A stretch of 10,596 nucleotides of DNA, taken from NCBI GenBank assembly GCA_910578365.1, contig CAJTRC010000082.1:1-10596 (forward strand), read 5' to 3'. Made by a program: the position numbers and the translations under genes. This stretch comes from an uncultured Muribaculaceae bacterium. Lineage in GTDB: Bacteria > Bacteroidota > Bacteroidia > Bacteroidales > Muribaculaceae. Below are positions 1 through 7,410 of this stretch, in pieces. The first letter of the stretch is position 1, and the number at the start of each line of letters is the position of its first letter. A model generated the notes under the pieces. It was not told where the DNA came from, did not search any database, and saw only the letters and a list, made by a program, of their open reading frames with translations.

Positions 1-12
1 CTGAATGTGTAA

Positions 13-60
13 TCGAGTAGGTCGGGAAACGAAAGTTTTCTGACCTACTTTCGTTTCCTT
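13..60 (-). ncRNA. Group II intron domain VI and 3' splice region
   Basis: Downstream of domain V, the minus strand has AGTAGGTC pairing perfectly with GACCTACT, closed over an inner AAAC/GTTT helix with a TTTC loop and two A-C mismatches. An alternative 11-base-pair hairpin (GGAAACGAAAG with CTTTCGTTTCC) overlaps it, so the real fold is uncertain. The CTACTCGAT end is typical of bacterial intron 3' ends from memory. Bases 1-11 would then be the 3' exon. Confidence 0.6.
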
Positions 61-69
61 TCCTCTCAC

Positions 70-101
70 ACCACCGTACGTGCCGTTCGGCATACGGCGG
101 T
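70..101 (-). ncRNA. Group II intron domain V (catalytic hairpin)
   Basis: On the minus strand these 32 bases fold into the canonical domain V. There are nine lower base pairs beginning ACCGCCGUA, a two-base bulge (CG) on the 3' side, four upper pairs (UGCC with GGCA) and a GAAC tetraloop. The catalytic triad position reads C-G-C, with the G in a G-U pair. A CGC triad is the form known for class IIC introns, whereas most other classes have AGC. Domain V binds the catalytic magnesium ions. It begins one base after the stop codon of the reverse transcriptase. Confidence 0.9.
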
Positions 102-1382
102 TTAATTTGTTTTCAAAGAGTGTCTAATCATATAGTAGTCAAGGCAACTGACTAAGCCTCTGCGTGTCAGTATCTCTTTGGAGATTGCACGCGCCACACA
201 GGTTCTTCTTACTACCCATTCGTAGCGGTCGCCATAATATGATGTAAGTTTGGCTAAGTCGTTGTTTATCCCGAGCTTGCGAAGCCCCCATGCGCGTTTG
301 CGTGGAGTTTTCCACTGCTTCCATATCACTTTACGCAACATCGTGCGCAGATGTGCGTCTATCTTTTCCATCTTGCCTTTCATGGCTCCGATAGCAAAAT
401 AGTTTATCCATCCGCGTGTCACGGAGTTGAGCATGGCGATACGGTCGGTCATGGATATGCTCCACGAACGCTTGCACAACTTTTTGAGCTTGCGTTGGAA
501 CTTCTCAACCGAAGTTTCGTGCGGTCGTGCCGTCCATTGCTCTGTCTGCGGTGACTTGTAGAAGCCAAAACCGAGATATTTGAGTTTATTCGGTCGGCAG
601 ACGTGTGTCTTGGAGGCATTGACCTTTAAGCCGAGTTTGTGTTCTATCCATTTGGTTATGGTGTGCATAACTCGGTTGGCGCTCGCGCTGCTGCCTACTG
701 CGATAACGCAGTCATCGGCATAGCGCACGTAGCGCAGTCCTCTGTTGACAAGTTCCTTATCAAGCTCGTTGAGCATCACGTTGCTCAGCAAGGGCGAGAG
801 GTTGCCACCCTGCGGTGTGCCGAGTTCCGTTGCTTCATACATTCCATTTTCCATAACGCCCGATTTCAGATACTTGCGTATCAGACTTTCGGTGTCTGGG
901 TCATGGATTACTCGACCAACGTAACTCATCAGCTTGTCCTGCGGCACATTATCGAAGAACTTCTCCAAATCAATGTCCACTATCCACTCGTAGCCCTCGT
1001 TTAGGTATTCCAAGAGTTTGAGTACGGCCTGCTCACAGCTTCTGCCGGGGCGGAAGCCGTAGCTGTTCTCTTGGAACTCCGCCTCAAAGATAGGCGTGAG
1101 TATTTGGACGATAGATTGTTGGAGTGTGCGGTCAACTACCGTTGGGATACCAAGCTTGCGCACGCCTCCGTTGGGTTTGGGTATCTCCACCCTCCTGACA
1201 GGAGCGGGCTTATAGCTTCGCTCGAGGATTGACTGTTTGATACTCATCCAGTTGGCGTTCATGTAGTCGCGCAGGTCTTCGACTTTCATGCCGTCTATGC
1301 CTGCCGCGCCATTGTTGGATATGACCCTTTCAAGGGCTGTCCGAACGTTGTTCTTATCGAGTATCTGTTCGATTAGTTTCAT
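102..1382 (-). CDS. ltrA: Group II intron reverse transcriptase/maturase
   Basis: This 426-residue protein helps its host intron fold and splice, and copies the intron RNA into DNA at a new site. Reverse transcriptase blocks are clear: YGFRPGRS near residues 108-115, GTPQGGNLSPLLSN near 188-201, and the catalytic YADD at about 221-224, with both aspartates present. A maturase/thumb domain follows, with LGFGFYK near 270 and WINYF near 327. The protein ends without an HNH endonuclease domain, which fits class IIC. The N-terminus (GAAGIDG, then PAPVRRVEIPKPNGG and LGIPTVVDR) closely resembles the thermostable Geobacillus enzyme GsI-IIC as I recall it. The start at 1382 is preceded by a GACGGAAG stretch that may act as a ribosome binding site. 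The stop codon lies one base before domain V. The gene looks intact. The symbol ltrA is the generic family name. Confidence 0.95.
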   Translation of the reverse strand: MKLIEQILDKNNVRTALERVISNNGAAGIDGMKVEDLRDYMNANWMSIKQSILERSYKPAPVRRVEIPKPNGGVRKLGIPTVVDRTLQQSIVQILTPIFEAEFQENSYGFRPGRSCEQAVLKLLEYLNEGYEWIVDIDLEKFFDNVPQDKLMSYVGRVIHDPDTESLIRKYLKSGVMENGMYEATELGTPQGGNLSPLLSNVMLNELDKELVNRGLRYVRYADDCVIAVGSSASANRVMHTITKWIEHKLGLKVNASKTHVCRPNKLKYLGFGFYKSPQTEQWTARPHETSVEKFQRKLKKLCKRSWSISMTDRIAMLNSVTRGWINYFAIGAMKGKMEKIDAHLRTMLRKVIWKQWKTPRKRAWGLRKLGINNDLAKLTSYYGDRYEWVVRRTCVARAISKEILTRRGLVSCLDYYMIRHSLKTN

Positions 1383-1882
1383 CTTCCGTCTTTCTTAATT
1401 TCCGCTTCCGACAGATAGTGCGTATCTCCTTGTGTGGGTATCGGCTCATTGACGTTTCGCTTCCACCTACTCGTCGGCTATTCTATCGGAACATACATTC
1501 TTGATTAACGTTACAAATTATTCGGCCCTTCACCTTGACCGTCTCGCGGTCGGCTACTTCGGCCTCTGCTGACTCCTCGGCATTCGTTGTTACTATCCTT
1601 GCGGACTGCCGAGGCCTCGCGGGATAAGTCATAATCTTTCATCGTTTACCCGCCTAATTTACGCATCAAGGTTACGGTTGCCTTTGGGAACTTCACTGTC
1701 TTTAGCCAGCTTGTCCGCTTGATACGCCTTGGTATTAGGTTTCTGTTCGTCAGGCCACGATTTCGCTATTGCTTCTTCTCGCCCAAGCGTCACCACTTGA
1801 ACCTTGCAAGTCGCTATGGGGTTCGTCGGCAACTACGCCCCGTGTGGACTTTCACCACAGATGTATGACATGCCCGTCATAC
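1383..1882 (-). ncRNA. Group II intron 5' RNA part (domains I to IV, upstream of the ORF)
   Basis: This 500-base stretch has no gene and is the structured RNA scaffold of the intron. The 5' hairpin at about 1863-1882 has a perfect seven-base-pair stem. A second inverted repeat, TGCCGAGG at 1607-1614 and CCTCGGCA at 1575-1582 (plus-strand coordinates), probably closes one of the later domains. Exon-binding sequences were not identified with confidence. Confidence 0.8.
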
Positions 1883-1883
1883 T

Positions 1884-1915
1884 AAAAAAGAGGCAGTTCG
1901 GTTTTGAACTGCCTC
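1884..1915 (-). terminator. Intrinsic terminator of pnp and intron target
   Basis: On the minus strand a perfect ten-base-pair stem (GAGGCAGTTC with GAACTGCCTC) and a six-base loop are followed by TTTTTT. It lies 28 bases after the pnp stop codon. The group II intron starts just after the T-tract, so the hairpin is both the end of pnp transcription and the likely recognition element for intron insertion. Confidence 0.95.
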
Positions 1916-1943
1916 CTGTTGTATTTGACTTTATGGTCGGTGT

Positions 1944-4190
1944 TTAGTGGTCGTTGCGCTCGCGACGTGGACCACGGTCGTTGCGTTCGCCACGGTCGCG
2001 GCGGGGTCCGCGGTCGCCACCTTCGCGACGGGGACGTTCGCCACGCTCGCCACGAGGAGCACGCTGGGGTTCAACGTAGCCTTCGGGCTTGGGAGTGAGC
2101 GCACGCATCGACAGGCGGTATTTACCGGTCTTTTTGTCGATTTCAATGAGCTTGACTTCTACTTTGTCGCCTTCTTTGAGGCCGCTTGCTTCCATGTCGG
2201 GCAGGCGTTCCCAGCTGATTTCCGATATGTGAAGCAGGCCGTCGCGGTTGGGCATGAATTCGACGAATGCACCGAATTCCATTACGCTGCGTACGGTGCC
2301 GGCGTATGTCTTGCCTTCTTCGGGAAGTTCGACAATGCGGTTGATGAGTTCGAGGGCCTTGTCGATTGATGCTTTGTTTGCAGCAGCGACTTCGATGAAG
2401 CCGCCTTCTTCGATTTCGTCGATTGATACGCTTGCGCCTGAGGCTTCCTGAATGCCCTGGATGACTTTTCCGCCCGGGCCGATAACTGCACCGATAAGTT
2501 CTTTGGGTATGAGCATGGTGACGATGCGTGGCACGTGGGGCTTGAAGTCTTCACGAGCTGCAGGAATGGTCTGTTCGATTATATCGAGTATGTGCAGTCG
2601 GCCTTCCTTTGCCTGGTTAAGGGCTTTTTCGAGGATTTCGTAGCTGAGGCCGTCGCACTTTATGTCCATCTGGGTTGCGGTGATGCCCTGGCGGGTACCG
2701 GTTACCTTGAAGTCCATGTCACCGAGGTGGTCTTCGTCGCCGAGGATGTCGGAGAGGATTGCGTATTTCTGACCGTCGGAAATCAGGCCCATTGCGATAC
2801 CTGCTACGGGACGTTTCATCTTCACGCCGGCGTCGAGGAGGGCGAGTGTGCCTGCGCATACGGTTGCCATCGACGATGAACCGTTCGACTCCAGAATGTC
2901 GCTTACTATGCGGCATACGTAGGGGAAGTTGTCGGGGAACATGCGCTTGAGGGCACGGTGCGCGAGGTTGCCGTGACCTATTTCACGACGTCCTACGCCG
3001 CGCTGGGGGCGTGCTTCGCCGGTTGAGAAGGGGGGGAAGTTGTAGTGGAGCAGGAAGCGCTCGCGGCCCTGGTTGAGCACGTCGTCGAGTATTTTTTCGT
3101 CGAGTTTGGTGCCGAGTGTGGCTGTGGCGAGCGACTGTGTTTCACCGCGTGTGAAGACTGCCGATCCGTGGGGGCCGGGAATGTAGTCGACCTCGCACCA
3201 GATTGGGCGGATTTCGGTGGTCTTACGGCCGTCGAGGCGGATGCCTTCGTCGAGCACGCAGCGGCGCATGGCTTCTTTTTCCACGTCGTGGTAGTAGCGT
3301 TTTACCAGCGGAGTTTTTTCGTCGCGTTCTTCTTCGGGCAGCGAGTCGATGTATTCCTGACAAATTGCGTCGAATGAGTCGATGCGCCAGTGCTTGTCGG
3401 CCGAGCCGGCTTTTGCGATTGCGTATGCTTTGTCGTAGCATTTGTCGTGAACGTCCTTGCGGAGTTCTTCATCGTTTACTTCGTGGCAGTATTCGCGTTT
3501 TACGGTAGCGCCTGCAGCTTCGGCAAGTTCGAGCTGCACCTTGCACTGCTCTTTGATGGCGTCGTGCGCGGCCTTGAGGGCTGCGAGAAGGTCGGCTTCG
3601 GAAACTTCGTTCATTTCACCTTCCACCATCATGATGTTATCGTAAGTGGCGCCGACCATGAGCTCCATGTCGGCACGCTCGAGCTGTTCGAAATTGGGGT
3701 TGATTACGAATTCGCCGTCGATACGGGCCACACGCACTTCGCTGATGGGGCCGTTGAATGGTATGTCGCTGACAGCAATCGCAGCTGATGCGGCCAGACC
3801 TGCCAAAGCGTCGGGCATCTCAATGCCGTCGGCTGAATACATGGTGATGTTTACGAAAGTATCGGCGTGATAGTTGTCGGGGAACAGCGGGCGGAGCACG
3901 CGGTCAACCAGACGTGATGTAAGGATTTCGTAATCGCTTGCGCGGCCTTCGCGCTTGAGGAATCCACCGGGGAAACGACCGTTGGAAGAGAATTTTTCTT
4001 TGTACTCTACTGTCAGAGGCATGAAGTCAACGCCTTCGCCTGCTTCCTTGGCCGAAACGACCGTGGCCAGCAGCATGGTGTTGCCCATGCGCAGCTCTAC
4101 CGCTCCATCAGCCTGCTTGGCAAGTTTCCCGGTCTCCAGGGTAATTGTGCGACCGTCAGCGAGCGTGATGGTTTTCTTGATTGGGTTCAT
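1944..4190 (-). CDS. pnp: Polyribonucleotide nucleotidyltransferase (PNPase)
   Basis: PNPase degrades RNA from the 3' end using phosphate, releasing nucleoside diphosphates; it acts as a trimer in RNA turnover. The 748-residue protein has the complete family layout. The first RNase PH domain carries FSSNGRFPGG and LTSRLVDRVLRPLFP. A helical linker and the second RNase PH domain follow, with RGVGRREIGHG near residue 400 and the acidic catalytic segment GDEDHLGDMDF near 485-495. A KH domain has IGPGGK near 573, and an S1 domain runs from about 627 to 698. The last 40 or so residues form an Arg/Gly/Asp/Glu tail (for example GERGERPRREGGDRG) beyond the usual S1 end; such tails occur in Bacteroidota RNA-binding proteins. 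The start follows an A/T-rich leader with no clear Shine-Dalgarno, as is common in this phylum. No rpsO gene precedes it, unlike in many other bacteria. Confidence 0.98.
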   Translation of the reverse strand: MNPIKKTITLADGRTITLETGKLAKQADGAVELRMGNTMLLATVVSAKEAGEGVDFMPLTVEYKEKFSSNGRFPGGFLKREGRASDYEILTSRLVDRVLRPLFPDNYHADTFVNITMYSADGIEMPDALAGLAASAAIAVSDIPFNGPISEVRVARIDGEFVINPNFEQLERADMELMVGATYDNIMMVEGEMNEVSEADLLAALKAAHDAIKEQCKVQLELAEAAGATVKREYCHEVNDEELRKDVHDKCYDKAYAIAKAGSADKHWRIDSFDAICQEYIDSLPEEERDEKTPLVKRYYHDVEKEAMRRCVLDEGIRLDGRKTTEIRPIWCEVDYIPGPHGSAVFTRGETQSLATATLGTKLDEKILDDVLNQGRERFLLHYNFPPFSTGEARPQRGVGRREIGHGNLAHRALKRMFPDNFPYVCRIVSDILESNGSSSMATVCAGTLALLDAGVKMKRPVAGIAMGLISDGQKYAILSDILGDEDHLGDMDFKVTGTRQGITATQMDIKCDGLSYEILEKALNQAKEGRLHILDIIEQTIPAAREDFKPHVPRIVTMLIPKELIGAVIGPGGKVIQGIQEASGASVSIDEIEEGGFIEVAAANKASIDKALELINRIVELPEEGKTYAGTVRSVMEFGAFVEFMPNRDGLLHISEISWERLPDMEASGLKEGDKVEVKLIEIDKKTGKYRLSMRALTPKPEGYVEPQRAPRGERGERPRREGGDRGPRRDRGERNDRGPRRERNDH

Positions 4191-4280
4191 AAAAAATATT
4201 TATTGTTTTCTGCTAAAAAATTGTCAGCTTCGGTATTGATACTGGGGCTGTGCCTGCAATGGCATAGCTCATAAATCGCG

Positions 4281-4288
4281 CAAAGATA
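4281..4288 (-). promoter_or_regulatory. Probable pnp promoter, Bacteroidota -7 box
   Basis: The minus strand reads TATCTTTG, an exact match to the Bacteroidota housekeeping TAnnTTTG box. No convincing -33 TTTG element was found at the usual distance. Transcription would begin about ten bases further left, giving a leader of about 80 bases before the pnp start at 4190. Confidence 0.6.
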
Positions 4289-4352
4289 GGAATTTTTTGT
4301 TACATTACCTAATTTTTATCGGCCAAACCTACTGCCATTCGTATTTTTTATG

Positions 4353-4360
4353 TACTTTTG
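4353..4360 (+). promoter_or_regulatory. Probable histidine kinase promoter, Bacteroidota -7 box
   Basis: The plus strand reads TACTTTTG, matching TAnnTTTG. It lies 20 bases before the ATG at 4380, leaving a short A-rich leader. It also decides the start of the kinase gene: an in-frame ATG at 4350 sits just upstream of this box and could not be in the transcript. No clear -33 element was seen. Confidence 0.6.
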
Positions 4361-4379
4361 CGCATCCCAAACAAAAAGT

Positions 4380-6488
4380 ATGTTAAAATACGCCCTCACG
4401 ACTATAGCATTATTGCTTTCGGTCTGGACTATGTCGGTAGCCCAGCCAATAAAAGTGGACAGCTCTGTATTTCATGAACTGCAGCGCCGTCTGGCTGAAG
4501 CACCGAATTCGGCCGACAGCCTTGATATTGCAATTAATCTTTTTGACCTGAATTTCAACGAGCAGACCGGACGCTACGGCGAGATGGCCTATAGACTTGC
4601 TCTGGAGCATGGCGAGATGGCAAAGGCTATGAGCATGATTAAACAGCTGTCGTACATATACCAGAACGACCTGGAGAAGCTTGACGACCTGACGCGCCGC
4701 GCCGAAACTCTGCCCAACAGCAACGACAAGAAAGAGCTGCTCACATACCTGTCGCTGCGAAAGAGTTACTACGAGGCCTACAGCCTGTCGTCAGGGAAGC
4801 GTAACGAGCGCATGAAAGAGCTGGCCAAAGTTTATCTGAACTCGCCCGCCGCAAACGATGACTATGAGAATATACACCGTCTGTTCGAGCTGTGCATATA
4901 TCTGCACGCTATTTTCGAGCAGAGCGCCATGCTCAGCAATTATTACGACAAGCTGGGAATCTTGATTGAGCATCTGCCTGCGCACCAGACCTCGCTGCGA
5001 AACCTCTATTATTCCATGGCTTCGGTAAGCTATTCACGACAGTTCCTGCCGGAGAAGGCGGTAGATAACGACCTGCGCCTGCTCGAACACCTCAAGGAGC
5101 TGCGCAACATATATCTGCTGCAGGGGCGGCGCTATCGCACCCTCGACACGAACCTCTTTACTATCTATACCCGCATACTGTCGAATTACGAGGCTCTTAC
5201 CCCCGACGAGGTACAGTCATATTACATGGCCATAAAGGAAATTGCCGACCGCAACAGCAAGATTGCCGATATTATGCAGCACTCCGAGAGGCCTCAGATT
5301 TACTATTTCATGGCCACCCGCCAGTACGACAAGGCGTTGCCGCTGCTGAAAAAGCATATCGACGAACTGGCCAACCGCAAGAACGCCATTTACTTCAACC
5401 GCGCCATGATGACCGCAGCCGATGCTATGGACGACAACGAGGCTTATAAGAAGGCTGCCTCTCAGTATATAAATTTGCTTGAGGAGTATATTCACGACCG
5501 TACGGCGCACAATTTGGCCGAGCTGGCCATTACATACGACCTCAACCAAGCGAAATTGGATGCTGAAAAACTGCGCGATTTACAAAAGGAGGCCTCGGCC
5601 CGCACTGACCGTACGCTGCTTGCCGTGGCGCTGGCCGCGGTGGTACTGCTGCTGATTCTTATGCTGGTGTTTATGTATCAGTGGCGCCGCAAACGCAAGG
5701 CTTCGCTTGAATTCAAAGCTGCAGTGGATGAGCTAAAACAGGAACGCGACAACCTGCAGCGTGTACAGTCCGACCTGATTATGGCCCGCGACCAGGCCAA
5801 GGCTGCCGACAGGCAGAAGGCCGACTTCATACACATGATAAGCCACCAGGTGAAAACTCCCCTACAAGCCATTGCAGAATACACCGGCCTGATTGTGGAC
5901 TGCATGGATGCCGAGAAGAAAAAATACCTGGGCCGTTTCGCCGAGGTGGTGCAGCTGAACACCGAACTTATAAATTCAATGATTAACGACATCACCGAGG
6001 TATCGGCCCTGGAGGCCAACGAGGTGGAGGTACGGATTCAGCCGGCAAGTCTGCACGACATCTGCGCCATGGCAGCGGACTCTATCAGGCCGACTCTGAA
6101 CGAGAAACAGAATATAGTACTCGAAACCGAGGAAGACTACACCATAGCCACCGACAGGCGGCGCCTGGAACAGATTGTGACCAACCTGCTTGAAAATGCG
6201 GTGAAGTTTTCCGACCATGGCACCATACGCGTGGCATATAAAGTCGACCAGGAGCGTAACCGCGTGGACATCAGCATCAGCGACCAGGGCATAGGCATAC
6301 CGGCGGCAAAGCAGGAGGTGATTTTCGACCGCTTTGTAAAGCTCGACAACAATGTGCCCGGCATGGGCCTCGGCCTGTACGTGACCCGCCTGCTGACCCG
6401 CCTTATGGGCGGCGAAGTTCACGTCGACCGAGGCTACAAGGGCGGCGGAGCCCGCTTTGTGGTATCGCTCCGCGCCAAGAGCTTGTAA
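4380..6488 (+). CDS. TPR-type membrane sensor histidine kinase (orphan)
   Basis: A 702-residue two-component sensor that probably phosphorylates a response regulator encoded elsewhere. Residues 1-22 form a signal peptide ending SVAQ. Residues 23-412 are a helix-rich, TPR-like periplasmic sensor region. A membrane segment spans about 414-434 (VALAAVVLLLILMLVFM), followed by a coiled-coil linker to about 482. The dimerization/phosphoacceptor domain has the H-box ISHQVKTPLQAI with the phosphorylated histidine at 489. The ATPase domain has the N-box NLLENAVKF (Asn 606), G1 SDQGIGIP (Asp 635), the F-box IFDRFVKLD and G2 GMGLGLYVTRL, so the catalytic residues are intact. There is no receiver or DNA-binding domain, so it is not a hybrid (HTCS) regulator. 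The start at 4380 was chosen over 4350 because the promoter box lies between them and the signal peptide begins there. It is divergent from pnp and its stimulus is unknown. Confidence 0.93.
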   Translation: MLKYALTTIALLLSVWTMSVAQPIKVDSSVFHELQRRLAEAPNSADSLDIAINLFDLNFNEQTGRYGEMAYRLALEHGEMAKAMSMIKQLSYIYQNDLEKLDDLTRRAETLPNSNDKKELLTYLSLRKSYYEAYSLSSGKRNERMKELAKVYLNSPAANDDYENIHRLFELCIYLHAIFEQSAMLSNYYDKLGILIEHLPAHQTSLRNLYYSMASVSYSRQFLPEKAVDNDLRLLEHLKELRNIYLLQGRRYRTLDTNLFTIYTRILSNYEALTPDEVQSYYMAIKEIADRNSKIADIMQHSERPQIYYFMATRQYDKALPLLKKHIDELANRKNAIYFNRAMMTAADAMDDNEAYKKAASQYINLLEEYIHDRTAHNLAELAITYDLNQAKLDAEKLRDLQKEASARTDRTLLAVALAAVVLLLILMLVFMYQWRRKRKASLEFKAAVDELKQERDNLQRVQSDLIMARDQAKAADRQKADFIHMISHQVKTPLQAIAEYTGLIVDCMDAEKKKYLGRFAEVVQLNTELINSMINDITEVSALEANEVEVRIQPASLHDICAMAADSIRPTLNEKQNIVLETEEDYTIATDRRRLEQIVTNLLENAVKFSDHGTIRVAYKVDQERNRVDISISDQGIGIPAAKQEVIFDRFVKLDNNVPGMGLGLYVTRLLTRLMGGEVHVDRGYKGGGARFVVSLRAKSL

Positions 6489-6506
6489 TCAAAAATTCGA
6501 GTCTGT

Positions 6507-7397
6507 TTAAAACAGAAACATCAGGCCTGCCGACAGGCTTTTGAAGCGAGGCGACACATCGCCTGTAAGCACGCTCTGAGGCGAATAGCGCACAAAGGCA
6601 CTCACCGGATGTGTACCCACCACGCCAATAAAGTCGACAGTAACCTTGCGCTGCCCTACCCCATGGAAGCATTCTCGCACTTTCTGGCCCGAGGTATCGA
6701 GCCAACCGTTTTTTACCGAGGCATAAGTACTCACATTGAGTACAGCGCCTGCCGAAACCGACAGTTGGTTGCCCAGAATATTCACACCTGTTTTCTGCGT
6801 GTATATCAGCGGAAACTGCATCGCAAAGGTTTTAATGGCTGTGTTGCAGCCGGTGCCGCCTTCGGCCCATGGCTCAAAGCGCACGTTCATGTCGCCTGAC
6901 ACCATGCGAAGTCCGGCCACGGTACTGCGGTAGTTGCGCCATACAAAGCCCATACCCAGCCGGATATCGGCATTCCATGGTATATTATAGCGGAGTCCGA
7001 GCGCATACAGCCAGTTGATTTCAAATGACTTGGCCGGTTCAAGCTGCATCTCGTCCGGAGCACCGGGAGCGCATACCATACCCAAGCCCAGACCGCCCAT
7101 GAATATATCCCAGCGTGAGCCGCCGACTGAGGTGGCCGCAGTGATGTCCGATAGATGGAAGTTACGGCTCTGACGTGTGCGAACCATGGCATCGGGAGCG
7201 TATATCTGTGTATAATTTATGGACATGGCACTGTCGGCTGCGGTGCCGTTTATGATGTAGTTTACACCGCGGGGCGACTCGGTTATCACCACTTCGCGGA
7301 CATATGTCACTTTAATTATAGTATCGGGCTGAATTACGGAGGCCTTCACTCCGGCCGCGCAGAGAACAGTAATGGCGGCAAGTATATATTTTTTCAT
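6507..7397 (-). CDS. Outer-membrane beta-barrel protein, last gene of the sigma operon
   Basis: A 296-residue exported protein. It begins with a signal peptide (MKKYILAAITVLCAAGVKAS), then a short segment with VREVVITESPRGVNYIING, then alternating polar/hydrophobic strands rich in Gly and aromatics, such as WLYALGLRYNIPWNADIRLGMGFVWRNY. It ends SLSAGLMFLF, a C-terminal phenylalanine pattern typical of barrel proteins recognised by the BAM complex. The end (FVRYSP, then LSAGxxFxF) matches the preceding gene product (YVRYSP, then VSAGxxFxF), so the two are paralogues. The ATG at 7397 is chosen because an upstream TTG at 7421 would add eight residues before the signal peptide and overlap the previous gene. 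The gap to that gene is 13 bases. Its function is unknown; it might be a structural, adhesive or transport barrel. Confidence 0.8.
   Translation of the reverse strand: MKKYILAAITVLCAAGVKASVIQPDTIIKVTYVREVVITESPRGVNYIINGTAADSAMSINYTQIYAPDAMVRTRQSRNFHLSDITAATSVGGSRWDIFMGGLGLGMVCAPGAPDEMQLEPAKSFEINWLYALGLRYNIPWNADIRLGMGFVWRNYRSTVAGLRMVSGDMNVRFEPWAEGGTGCNTAIKTFAMQFPLIYTQKTGVNILGNQLSVSAGAVLNVSTYASVKNGWLDTSGQKVRECFHGVGQRKVTVDFIGVVGTHPVSAFVRYSPQSVLTGDVSPRFKSLSAGLMFLF
6523..6542 (+). terminator. Candidate terminator of the kinase gene, inside the convergent barrel gene
   Basis: The plus strand has AGGCCTG, a CCGA loop and CAGGCTT (one G-T pair), running into a four-base T-tract, 34 bases after the kinase stop codon. 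The same bases encode Ser-Leu-Ser-Ala-Gly-Leu near the end of the minus-strand barrel protein. The stem is short and the T-tract weak, so this is tentative. Confidence 0.4.
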
Positions 7398-7410
7398 ATA
7401 AATTATGCAA

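Larger units (their letters stand above)
12..1882 (-). mobile_element. Group II intron, class IIC-like, with intron-encoded reverse transcriptase
   Basis: The element is a self-splicing retroelement. Its 5' end is placed at 1882, where the minus strand reads GTATGAC, a six-base loop, then GTCATAC, followed by a GGTGAAAGTCC segment. This has the layout of the start of class IIC introns such as that of Oceanobacillus iheyensis (recalled, not aligned by tool). The 3' end is placed near 12, after CTACTCGAT, to within a few bases. Between them are about 500 bases of structured RNA, the reverse transcriptase gene, domain V and domain VI. The intron starts one base after the T-tract of the pnp terminator, as expected for class IIC, which targets terminator hairpins. 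It has the same orientation as pnp. All expected parts are present and the reading frame is intact, so it may be mobile. The first five bases, GTATG, differ from the usual GTGYG. Confidence 0.9.

Noticed and set aside
102..1382. Retron or diversity-generating retroelement reverse transcriptase
   Set aside because: The protein has the maturase domain and group IIC-type sequence, and domain V follows immediately. No msr/msd-like RNA or template/variable repeat pair was seen.
4350..4379. Alternative kinase start at 4350
   Set aside because: It would add ten residues before the signal peptide, and the probable -7 promoter box lies between 4350 and the ATG at 4380.
4380..6488. Hybrid two-component (HTCS) regulator
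   Set aside because: The protein ends after the ATPase domain; no receiver or AraC-type DNA-binding domain is present.
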